Assembly: GCA_002478115.1 (NCBI GenBank)
Contig: DLMH01000198.1
Location: 1-64,000 of the forward strand
Origin: Candidatus Acidiferrum typicum
Lineage (GTDB): Bacteria; Acidobacteriota; Terriglobia; Acidiferrales; UBA7541
DNA: 64,000 nt
Direction of reading: 5' to 3'
Under the pieces are notes generated by a model. It had not been told where the DNA came from. It saw nothing but the letters and a program-made list of their open reading frames with translations, and did no database searches. Position 1 is the stretch's first letter. Each line of letters begins with the position of its first letter. Shown one piece after another: positions 8,165 to 15,849 of this stretch. A program made the position numbers and the translations under genes.

Positions 8165-9832
8165 TTAGGACTTCAGTTCGAATTCCGGATAGGCCAGCGC
8201 GCCCATCTCCGGAAGGTCGAGGCCTTCCAACTCTGATTTGGCGGAAGTGCGTTGCCCAACCAGCAAGTCCACCACGAAGGCGAACAGGAAGCTGAGTGTA
8301 AACACGAAACCCACTAGCGTGGCCACACCCACCAACTGCGCCACAAGTTGACTCGCGTCACCGTAGAACAGCCCGGTCACGGAACCGTTCACGCCATTCC
8401 ATGCGCCGCCGTAGTTGCTTTTGCCGTCGGCAAACAGACCGACTGAAATAACACCCCAGATGCCGCAGGTCCCGTGCACGGAGACCGCACCTACCGGGTC
8501 GTCTACTTGCAGAACGCGCTCGACAAAGGCGACGGAGAGACATACCAGAACGCCCGCGACGAACCCGATGATCACCGCGCCTACTGGATTCACAAACCCT
8601 GAAGGGGCAGTGATCGCCACCAGCCCGGCCAGGAATCCGTTACCGGTCATCGAGGCATCCGGCTTCTTGTACATGAACCACATGTATAACATGGCGCTTA
8701 TCATACCGGTGGCGCTTGCCAGCATGGTGTTCACGGCGATGGAGCCGATGCGCAGGTTGCCGTTGCTCGAAGCACCGAGGGTGGAGCCGGGGTTGAACCC
8801 GAACCAGCCGAAGGCCAGGATCAGGCAGCCGGTGATGACCAGCACGATATCGTGGGCCAGTATGACTTGTGGTCTACCCTCCCGGGAGAACTTGCCGATT
8901 CGCGGGCCGAGGATCATGGCAATGGCTAAGGCGCTGAGGCCGCCCACGGCGTGCACCACCCCTGATCCGGCGAAATCGCAATACCCCTTGCCAAGACCAA
9001 AGTTGGTGCCGAGATTCGCGAGCCACCCACCGCCCCATGCCCAGTTCGCATAAAGCGGGTAAGTGAAGGCCGCAAAGAGGAACGAGGTCACGATAAAGGC
9101 GGAGAACTTCCATCGCTCGACAGCCGCGCCCGTGGGTATTGTCGCTCCGGTGTCCATGAACACCATCTGGAATAGGAACAGCACCATCACGCCCACGTCG
9201 TAGGTTCCCTTATGCATGAGGAAAAGCCCATGCTGTCCGAACAATCCGAAGGGCTTCCCGAAAATCGTTGCGGTGAATTCCGCGCTGAGCGGAGCGGTGC
9301 CGCCTAGGTTGGCGACAGCGCCCACGCCGCCCATCTGGATGGCGAAGCCAATGAGCCAATAGGCAAACATCCCGATGCCATACACGCCCATATTCATCAT
9401 CATGGTGTGATTGGCATTCTTGGCGCGGGCCAGACCGGACTCCAGCAGCGCAAAACCCAGTTGCATAAACATGACGAGGTAGCCGGTAATCAACGTCCAG
9501 ACAAAATTGACGGCGATTTTGTTTTGCCCGACTTGGTTTGCCAAGTCGCCTATCGTCAGTCCCTTCTTGGGGTCACTCACGGTGACGTCGCTTGCATTAC
9601 CTGTGAGCGACCCGTCCGGATCTCCTTTGGCGCGCGCGTCTGCCGAAGGCACGGGCGTTCCGGCCAAATCGCCATCCAGAATCGGTTTCGGCGCCGGCGG
9701 CGGCGGTGGTACTGCGACCGTTGCCGCAGGAGCTGCTGCCGGGGCGGCAGCGGGTGCCTGTGCAAGAGCAAGCGGCGCGATACAGAACGCCGCGAACAAT
9801 ACCACGAGCAGTCTCTTCGTCGAGTTTTTCAT
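8165..9832 (-). CDS. amtB: Ammonium transporter AmtB with signal peptide and Pro/Ala linker
   Basis: 555 residues, longer than the usual 400-450. Residues 1-25 form a signal peptide (MKNSTKRLLVVLFAAFC..ALAQ), residues ~26-100 a Pro/Ala-rich extracytoplasmic linker, and the rest the eleven-helix Amt core. Core landmarks are LLESGLARAKNANH, AGSGVVHAVGG (first pore histidine) and VSVHGTCGIWGV (second pore histidine), both intact. The C-terminal tail (RTSAKSELEGLDLPEMGALAYPEF) matches the cytoplasmic region that contacts PII in the family. It sits between two membrane microproteins and the TPR gene, and a PII gene diverges 2.2 kb away. The ATG at 9832 follows a GGGCAAGG site; an in-frame TTG at 9856 is less likely. 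Confidence 0.95.
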   Translation of the reverse strand: MKNSTKRLLVVLFAAFCIAPLALAQAPAAAPAAAPAATVAVPPPPPAPKPILDGDLAGTPVPSADARAKGDPDGSLTGNASDVTVSDPKKGLTIGDLANQVGQNKIAVNFVWTLITGYLVMFMQLGFALLESGLARAKNANHTMMMNMGVYGIGMFAYWLIGFAIQMGGVGAVANLGGTAPLSAEFTATIFGKPFGLFGQHGLFLMHKGTYDVGVMVLFLFQMVFMDTGATIPTGAAVERWKFSAFIVTSFLFAAFTYPLYANWAWGGGWLANLGTNFGLGKGYCDFAGSGVVHAVGGLSALAIAMILGPRIGKFSREGRPQVILAHDIVLVITGCLILAFGWFGFNPGSTLGASSNGNLRIGSIAVNTMLASATGMISAMLYMWFMYKKPDASMTGNGFLAGLVAITAPSGFVNPVGAVIIGFVAGVLVCLSVAFVERVLQVDDPVGAVSVHGTCGIWGVISVGLFADGKSNYGGAWNGVNGSVTGLFYGDASQLVAQLVGVATLVGFVFTLSFLFAFVVDLLVGQRTSAKSELEGLDLPEMGALAYPEFELKS

Positions 9833-9840
9833 CCTTGCCC

Positions 9841-10026
9841 TCACCCCTTTTTCCAAATTGCGTTCTTGAGATAGGCCTTGTTAAGCACACCCATAATTCC
9901 GAACAGGCTCACCGCCAGTCCGACGAGCACCATCGCCAGCCGTCCTCCGACTGAGGAAGTTACGCCTAGACTGAGTACACTGATCACAAATCCCAATAGC
10001 GTCAGAAGTATTCCGACAAGAATCAT
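9841..10026 (-). CDS. Two-helix membrane microprotein upstream of amtB
   Basis: 61 residues, ILLTLLGFVISVLSLGVT and MVLVGLAVSLFGIMGVL forming two hydrophobic helices joined by a Gly-rich turn, then a basic end (NKAYLKNAIWKKG). It stops eight bases before amtB and starts twelve bases after the preceding microprotein, with GAGGA nine bases before its ATG. The tight spacing and real Shine-Dalgarno site support it as a gene of the amtB operon. No family recognised. Confidence 0.7.
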   Translation of the reverse strand: MILVGILLTLLGFVISVLSLGVTSSVGGRLAMVLVGLAVSLFGIMGVLNKAYLKNAIWKKG

Positions 10027-10038
10027 GGCTTGTTTTCC

Positions 10039-10215
10039 TCAATTCTCCGCTTGTTCGAGCGGCTTAATCTTTCGAAATATTGCAAGCGATCCGGCCAGAA
10101 AGGCTGCGGCAACCAGGTAGAGAAGAACACTTCCTGCGTAAATTGCCCCGGCTAGAGCCGTAAACGCAAGCAAATAGACCGTGACCCCAACTGCCTGTGT
10201 GGGATTTGCTCCCAT
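10039..10215 (-). CDS. Two-helix membrane microprotein, first of the amtB cluster pair
   Basis: 58 residues: MGANPTQAVGVTVYLLAFTA, then a second hydrophobic stretch (SVLLYLVAAAFLAGSLAIF) and a short charged tail (RKIKPLEQAEN). A strong GGAGGG site precedes the ATG, and the stop lies twelve bases before the next microprotein. Codon usage looks like a normal coding frame. The order porin, microprotein, microprotein, amtB, TPR, microprotein suggests that the small proteins are accessory subunits of the ammonium transporter or of the envelope; that is inference from position. Confidence 0.65.
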   Translation of the reverse strand: MGANPTQAVGVTVYLLAFTALAGAIYAGSVLLYLVAAAFLAGSLAIFRKIKPLEQAEN

Positions 10216-10285
10216 TGCGTTTTCCCTCCATATTTGAAATCAAGACAACCCACCAACACGTACAAGAACCGCAGCAAACGCACAG

Positions 10286-11755
10286 CTACCGCTTGGGCCC
10301 GAAAAATCCGACGAAACCTAGAGCGACCGTATTTTCACTCTTGCTGGAGGCTGGATTGATGCTCCTGTCGAAAAAAAGCTGATTCGACCAGTCGTATCGG
10401 TACTCGAGGCGTGCCAGAAATCCCGCAAGGATCTTGTACTCGCCGGTGAGAGTGATCTCCTTCAAGTCCTGCGCCTTGCCGGTCGAGAAACCCTCGCTGT
10501 CCTTGAACCACTCGATGCGCGGAGTGAAGGACCACTTGCTGGTTGGCTGAAAATGCAACGCGCCGCCAATGCCGTACCAGTTGTCCGTGGTCTCCGTGAT
10601 GATGCCCGAGCTGCCCGTGGTACCCGAGACGCTCAGGGGGCTTGTGTTCTGACCGTAATCATAGTTGAGATAAGCGTTGAACTTGCTGCTGGGCGTCAAC
10701 AGCAGCACGCTGTCGTACAGTTGGCGCCACCCTGTGTTCGTGCCCGGGTTTTCCGGGCCACCATAATAACTGTTGGTCCAGGCAAATTTGGTGGTCGTGA
10801 ACGTGCCCGTAAGTCCCAGCGTCTTCCCGCTATTGTTGTCCTCGGTGTCGTTCCAGCCGTTCACCAACTGAACCCCACCAGTGAAATGCTTGCCGATGGG
10901 AAAGGAGGTGCGAATCCCGAAGTGATAATACGGAATGGCCCAGGCAAACAACAGGGAGCGAGAGTAGTTCCAGTTGGAATTGGTTTCGATCACTTCTGCG
11001 CCAGCGCTGGTCACGAATTGGCCAAGGTCAACCTCGAAGCCCTTCAGCGCCGCGGGCTTTAAACTTACATAAGCCTGCTCGACGTTGCGGAGGATACTCG
11101 GCGCATCGTTTGGTTCGCTTGCATGAATGATGTCAAACGCGCGCCCGAAGCCGAGGTCAACCTCGAAGCCTACCGGGTCCGCAGTGTGAGACATGCTGAG
11201 CTTCGCCATGTTCAGGCTGAACTGGTTGGCCTTCACATCAAAGTTGTAAAGCTGGTTCGTCATGGAGGCGGGATGATTGGCGTTGAAGTCCACATAGCCA
11301 TCCACTAAGCCGCTGAAATCGATGGGGCCGATAGACCAAGTCGGCGTAGCCTCGGGAGCAGCAGCGGCGGGAGCGGGGCTCTGCGCTGGGGGCGCGGCGG
11401 CGGTAGTCGGGGTTGGGGTCGGAGCTGGAGCCTGACCCTGCGCGGAGGGCGCAGCCGCTGCTGTTGACGAGCTATTGCGTGCTTCCAATTCCGCCAGCCT
11501 CTTCTCCAACTGGTCAATGCGATCCAGCAACATGCGTTCGCGAATGTCCTCCGTCGTCCGAGCTATCCGAATTTCGGCATTCGCTGACGGAGTGGTATTT
11601 TCCTGCGGAGTCGTGGGGGGCGGCGCCGACGCCTGAGTACCCTGGGATGTGCCAGGTGCAGGCTGCTCTGCGGGAGGTGAACTCGTCTGGGCAAGGGCGG
11701 GCACACCCAGCAGTGACGCTAGTAAGACGCAACAACAGACGGAGCGAAAGCGCAT
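10286..11755 (-). CDS. Outer-membrane beta-barrel porin (BBP2-like)
   Basis: 489 residues. Signal peptide MRFRSVCCCVLLASLLG..ALAQ, a Pro/Thr/Ala-rich stretch, a coiled coil (DRIDQLEKRLAELEAR, residues ~75-95), another Ala/Pro linker, then a beta-barrel from about residue 140. The barrel begins with FSGLVDGYVDFNANHPASM and contains LYNFDVKANQFSLNMAKL and FEVDLGFGRAFD, which fit the OmpL-like putative beta-barrel porin-2 family. The coiled coil may trimerise the porin or reach the peptidoglycan. It is the first gene of the minus-strand cluster leading to amtB and diverges from the PII gene, so it is probably the entry channel for a small nitrogenous solute; this is inferred from context. Confidence 0.8.
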   Translation of the reverse strand: MRFRSVCCCVLLASLLGVPALAQTSSPPAEQPAPGTSQGTQASAPPPTTPQENTTPSANAEIRIARTTEDIRERMLLDRIDQLEKRLAELEARNSSSTAAAAPSAQGQAPAPTPTPTTAAAPPAQSPAPAAAAPEATPTWSIGPIDFSGLVDGYVDFNANHPASMTNQLYNFDVKANQFSLNMAKLSMSHTADPVGFEVDLGFGRAFDIIHASEPNDAPSILRNVEQAYVSLKPAALKGFEVDLGQFVTSAGAEVIETNSNWNYSRSLLFAWAIPYYHFGIRTSFPIGKHFTGGVQLVNGWNDTEDNNSGKTLGLTGTFTTTKFAWTNSYYGGPENPGTNTGWRQLYDSVLLLTPSSKFNAYLNYDYGQNTSPLSVSGTTGSSGIITETTDNWYGIGGALHFQPTSKWSFTPRIEWFKDSEGFSTGKAQDLKEITLTGEYKILAGFLARLEYRYDWSNQLFFDRSINPASSKSENTVALGFVGFFGPKR

Positions 11756-11878
11756 CTACTGTCCTATTCTTCCCCCACTTCTGGAGGACTTGAACCTAAG
11801 GGCCTGAAAAAACGACTGAACGGTGCTTGGCGGAGAAATGTAGCGGCGAAGCTTTGGGAATGCCAACGCAAACTTTCT

Positions 11879-11896
11879 ATTATCGAAATCGATAAT
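11879..11896. promoter_or_regulatory. Palindromic operator candidate between porin and PII genes
   Basis: A perfect inverted repeat, ATTATCG (11879-11885) and CGATAAT (11890-11896) around AAAT, in the divergent interval. It sits a few bases upstream of the candidate PII promoter, where a dimeric regulator could control both directions. No regulator family is identified. Confidence 0.45.
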
Positions 11897-11902
11897 TTGT
11901 GA

Positions 11903-11931
11903 TTGGCGTAGCGCACAAGTAAGTGCATTAT
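11903..11931 (+). promoter_or_regulatory. Candidate sigma-70-type promoter of the PII gene
   Basis: TTGGCG (11903-11908) and CATTAT (11926-11931) are separated by exactly 17 bases, each matching four of six consensus bases. The start of the PII gene is 80 bases downstream. No GG-N10-GC sigma-54 signature was found in the interval. Confidence 0.35.
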
Positions 11932-12011
11932 CTCTGCCACGAAGCTTGCCGGTTCCCAGGCGCGGGTGCGCCTTCCAGAAGCAAGGAACTTTCTACCGAG
12001 AGGGGAAATGC

Positions 12012-12350
12012 ATGAAGAAAATTGAAGCAATCATTCAGCCGTCGCGGTTTGAGTCCGTGAAAGAGGCCCTGCGGGAAATTGGAATAGAAGGAATCACAGT
12101 ATCGGAAGTACGGGGACACGGCAGGCAAAAGGGCCACACAGAGACGTACCGCGGGCGCGAGTACTCCGTGGACCTTTTGCCAAAGGTAAAACTCGAGCTG
12201 GCTTTGCCCGAAGCGCAAACGGCGCAGGTCATCAATGCCATCCTGCAGGCCGCGAAGACCGGAAAGATCGGCGACGGCAAGATTTTCATATCCACCCTGG
12301 ATGACGCCATTCGCATCCGGAACGGGGAACGCGGAGAAGGCGCGCTCTGA
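12012..12350 (+). CDS. glnB: Nitrogen regulatory PII protein
   Basis: 112 residues, the usual PII length. MKKIEAIIQPSRFESVKEAL, the T-loop with GRQKGHTETYRGREYS, and the C-terminal TGKIGDGKIF block are all conserved, and the uridylylation tyrosine of the family falls at Y51. PII senses 2-oxoglutarate and ATP/ADP, and blocks AmtB by inserting its T-loop. The gene lies on the opposite strand from the amtB cluster, with a shared 256-base regulatory interval. It may be called glnK by context. The start at 12012 has AGAGGGG upstream; a longer frame from 11946 is not needed. Confidence 0.95.
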   Translation: MKKIEAIIQPSRFESVKEALREIGIEGITVSEVRGHGRQKGHTETYRGREYSVDLLPKVKLELALPEAQTAQVINAILQAAKTGKIGDGKIFISTLDDAIRIRNGERGEGAL

Positions 12351-12980
12351 CGGACATGACCACCCACTTCAGATCTGCACGAGATGTTGCGGGTGAAGCC
12401 TTGCAGCATCTTTTCTATGCCAGCAAGTTCCTCTGCTTGCTCAGAACGGATTGCCGGGATTAGCGCTGGGACATCCCCAATGAAGAAGGAGCCGCCAAGA
12501 TTACTATAAGTGAAATCGTCATAGCCCGCTGTGGTGGTGTGAAAGATCACCCGGGCCCCAGCTTGCGGAAGTGGACCTCCGGGACGCCAGTAGTCCCGTG
12601 AGTGGTGGCGAGGCACGAGTAAACTTAGCGGGGCGGATTGTACGTAGAAATGCGGAAGAAGTCTGCAAAGAGGCAGGAGAAGTTCTTAAGTAACGCGGGT
12701 GAGTTTTTTGGATAGGGGACGGCCCGCCCGCTCATTCGAGCTCCATTCAGCTATTTCCCTTTGCCAATTCCGAGCAAGCGTATCACTCATCTGAAGCTGC
12801 CCTTGCCGCCTGAGAGGCCTGCCGGAAATTATTTCTGGTTTGGATTGACAGGTAACGTGCCCCGCGTGTATCAATTAAAGGCGTCAGCCCTGCCCCGAAT
12901 GCCTTTCGACGCTCTAGCACTATTACCGGAACACCTTCGAGTGGGGATGGATGCTCCGCGAAAGCTCCAGAGAGGTCTCC
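12351..12980. other. Non-coding interval between PII and the GH78 gene
   Basis: About 630 bases without a convincing gene. A minus-strand frame runs across it and into the PII gene (as far as 12616), but has no start context or recognisable family. The promoter of the GH78 gene should lie at its right end. A GAGAGG Shine-Dalgarno site precedes 12981. Confidence 0.4.
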
Positions 12981-15740
12981 ATGCGCCGCCCGCAATTTCT
13001 TTTGACCCTGATCGCTGTCGTAGCCGTGACACTTTTCCTCGTCTCACTGGCCTTGGCAGCAACACCACTGACGATCAGCAATCTCCGGTGCGAATACAAG
13101 TCCAATCCAGTTGGCATCGATATCCTGCAGCCCCGGCTCAGTTGGGAAGTGGTTTCCTCGGAACGCGGCACGCTACAGACGGCCTACCAGATCCGCCTGG
13201 CCACCTCCGAAGAAAACCTGACTAAGAACAAGCTGCTCTGGGATTCCGGCAAGCTATCCTCGGATGCTTCCATTCATGTTGTCTACCAGGGACCTGCACT
13301 CGAAACTGGCCGCCGCTACTACTGGCAGGTTCGCGTCACGGATAACCTGGGCCGCACTTCGGATTGGAGCGCTCCCGCTTTCTGGGAAATGGGTCTGCTC
13401 CACGATTCGGACTGGCAAGCGCGCTGGATCAGCCCCAATCTTCAGGAAGACACCTCGAAACCGAATCCCGTGCCGATGCTCCGCCGTGAATTTCAGGTGA
13501 AGAAAGACGTTGTCAGCGCCCGCCTGTACGCATCGGCCATGGGACTCTATCAACTCGAACTCAATGGAAAGCGAGTCGGCGATCAATACTTTACCCCCGG
13601 CTGGACCGCGTACGATTTTCGCTATCAATATCAGACCTACGACATCACGCCGGATTTGAAGACAGGCGTGAACTGCCTGGGTGCTTTGTTGGGGGACGGA
13701 TGGTTCCGCGGTAATCTGACTTGGGATAATCGTCGGAATTCGTATGGCACGCGGCTGGGATTGCTCGCGCAGCTCGTGATTACCTATAAGGACGGCAAGA
13801 AGCAAATCGCCGGCACGGACGAAAGCTGGAAGGCGGCGACGGGCCCCATCTTGCTTTCGGACATCTACGATGGCGAGACGTATGACGCGCGTTTGGAGCG
13901 CGCAGGCTGGAGCACTCCCGGCTACAACGACAAGGATTGGAAGGACGTAACGCTGCTCGATTCCCCAAAGACCAAGCTGGTTGCTCCCGCCGGCCCGCCC
14001 GTGCGCGAAATCCAGGAACTCAAACCTCTAAAAATTCTGAAAACTCCGGCTGGCGATACGGTCATTGACATGGGGCAGAACATGGTCGGCTGGGTGCGCT
14101 TTCATGTGACCGCGCCCGCAGGCACAACGATTACTCTGAGGCACGCCGAGGTTTTGGACAGCGCTGGCAATTTCTACACGGAAAATCTCCGTTCCGCGAA
14201 GGAGACCATTCGCTATACCGCCAAGGGCCAAGGCATCGAAAGTTTTGAACCTCACTTCACTTTTCAGGGGTTCCGTTACGTGGCTGTGAGCGGTTGGCCC
14301 GGTGAACCATCTCTCGAGGACTTCATGGGCGTGGTGGTCCATTCCGCGATACAACCCTCCAGTACTTTTGAAACTTCCAATGATCTGCTGAACCAGCTTC
14401 AACACAACATCATCTGGGGGCAAAAAGGAAATTTCCTCGACATCCCCACGGATTGCCCGCAGCGAGATGAGCGCCTGGGTTGGACCGGTGACGCCCAGGT
14501 CTTTGCCCGCACCGCTTCCTTCAATCACGATACCGCAGCGTTTTATACCAAATGGCTCAAGGATCTCGCCCTCGATCAAGAGGATGACGGGACGGTCCCG
14601 CACGTGATTCCCAATGTGCTGTCGCATGGCACGCGCAAGGGAGAGTCCGGTTCGACTGGTTGGGCCGACGTTTCAACCGTCGTGCCGTGGACGATGTATC
14701 TCTCCTACGGAGATCGCCGCATTCTGGAAGAACAATACCCGAGCATGAAGGCCTGGGTGGAATACATGCGGCGCGAAGCAGGCGATCGCTACATCTGGAG
14801 CAGCGGTCACAACTTTGGTGATTGGCTGGCTTTCGCCACCACCGATCCCGGCTATCCGGGTGCTACCACGGACAAGGACTTGATCCAGACGGCCTACTTC
14901 GCGCGGTCCACGGCTCTGCTTCAGCAAACTGCGCAAATCCTCGGCAAAACGGAGGACGCGTCAACCTACGCAGCTTTGCTGCAAAAGATCAAAGCCGCAT
15001 TTCAAAAGGAATTCGTCACGCCGAATGTCCGCCTCTCCTCCAACACGCAGACAGCTTATTCGCTCGCACTGGCTTTTGATCTTTTGCCCGAAGCCCAGCG
15101 GAAAGGCGCCGCGGAGCGCCTGGCGCAAGACGTTAGGAAATTTGGCCATCTCACCACGGGATTCCTCGGCACGCCGCTGCTTTGCCAGGTCCTCAGCGAC
15201 TACGGCTATCTCGATGAAGCCTACATGCTGCTGAATCGCACGGACTATCCGTCATGGCTGTACCCCGTGACCAAAGGCGCGACAACCATCTGGGAACGCT
15301 GGGACGGCATCAAGCCCGATGGCTCCTTCCAGGACAAGAGCATGAACTCCTTCAATCACTATGCCTACGGCGCCATCGGCGAATGGATGTATCGCGTTTC
15401 GGCCGGAATCGATATTGACCCGCAACAACCCGGCTACAAGCACATTCTGATCCAGCCGCGGCCCGGCGGCGGCTTGACGTTTGTAAAAGCATCCGTGCAC
15501 AGCATGTATGGCCAGGTCGCCAGCGCGTGGCAGATCAATGACGGCAAATTCACGCTTCGCGTGGAAGTTCCCGCCAATACGACGGCCACGGTGCGTTTGC
15601 CCAAAGCCAAATTGGCGCAGGTCACCGAAAACGGAGCATTGCTCCAAGCGAGCCCCGGCGTTTCCCACGCGCTGCAATTGGAAGATGCCGTTACCGCGGA
15701 GCTCGGTTCCGGCGTCTATGTGTTTGAGTCGAAGTATTAG
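12981..15740 (+). CDS. Secreted GH78 alpha-L-rhamnosidase
   Basis: 919 residues. Signal peptide MRRPQFLLTLIAVVAVTLFL..ALAA, then fibronectin-like and N-terminal beta domains (LSWEVVSSERG, NGKRVGDQYFTPGWTAYDFR), the (alpha/alpha)6 catalytic barrel and a C-terminal beta domain. Catalytic-region marks of family 78 include DIPTDCPQRDERLGWTGD (residues ~490-505), the WADV stretch, and TIWERWDGIKPDGSF followed by NHYAYGAIGEW (~775-805). It should release terminal rhamnose from plant or microbial glycosides outside the cytoplasm. The GH2 gene follows 109 bases later and a TonB receptor lies nearby. The ATG at 12981 has GAGAGG upstream and begins the signal peptide. Confidence 0.93.
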   Translation: MRRPQFLLTLIAVVAVTLFLVSLALAATPLTISNLRCEYKSNPVGIDILQPRLSWEVVSSERGTLQTAYQIRLATSEENLTKNKLLWDSGKLSSDASIHVVYQGPALETGRRYYWQVRVTDNLGRTSDWSAPAFWEMGLLHDSDWQARWISPNLQEDTSKPNPVPMLRREFQVKKDVVSARLYASAMGLYQLELNGKRVGDQYFTPGWTAYDFRYQYQTYDITPDLKTGVNCLGALLGDGWFRGNLTWDNRRNSYGTRLGLLAQLVITYKDGKKQIAGTDESWKAATGPILLSDIYDGETYDARLERAGWSTPGYNDKDWKDVTLLDSPKTKLVAPAGPPVREIQELKPLKILKTPAGDTVIDMGQNMVGWVRFHVTAPAGTTITLRHAEVLDSAGNFYTENLRSAKETIRYTAKGQGIESFEPHFTFQGFRYVAVSGWPGEPSLEDFMGVVVHSAIQPSSTFETSNDLLNQLQHNIIWGQKGNFLDIPTDCPQRDERLGWTGDAQVFARTASFNHDTAAFYTKWLKDLALDQEDDGTVPHVIPNVLSHGTRKGESGSTGWADVSTVVPWTMYLSYGDRRILEEQYPSMKAWVEYMRREAGDRYIWSSGHNFGDWLAFATTDPGYPGATTDKDLIQTAYFARSTALLQQTAQILGKTEDASTYAALLQKIKAAFQKEFVTPNVRLSSNTQTAYSLALAFDLLPEAQRKGAAERLAQDVRKFGHLTTGFLGTPLLCQVLSDYGYLDEAYMLLNRTDYPSWLYPVTKGATTIWERWDGIKPDGSFQDKSMNSFNHYAYGAIGEWMYRVSAGIDIDPQQPGYKHILIQPRPGGGLTFVKASVHSMYGQVASAWQINDGKFTLRVEVPANTTATVRLPKAKLAQVTENGALLQASPGVSHALQLEDAVTAELGSGVYVFESKY

Positions 15741-15755
15741 GAGCAGTCGTCAAGA

Positions 15756-15793
15756 CGAGTAAATTTGAACTTGAGCCGTCTTGCGGGCGCCTG
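15756..15793. repeat. 38-base repeat, copy 1 (left of the GH2 gene)
   Basis: Nearly identical (35 of 38 bases) to 17851-17888. It begins CGAGTAAATTTGAAC, which is close to the T-arm end of the nearby tRNA-Pro. The two copies lie in the same orientation on either side of the GH2 gene. Confidence 0.7.
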
Positions 15794-15849
15794 GCTTGAT
15801 AACGGGCGCTAACTTTCTGGCCGCGTGAAGTTTCCTGAAGGGAGATCGC

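Noticed and set aside
11756..12011. Sigma-54 promoter for the PII or porin gene
   Set aside because: No GG-N10-GC pair with flanking consensus was found on either strand.
12035..12616. Minus-strand frame of 193 codons overlapping the PII gene
   Set aside because: More than half is antisense to PII; the remainder shows no recognisable family or ribosome site. A decayed fragment cannot be excluded.
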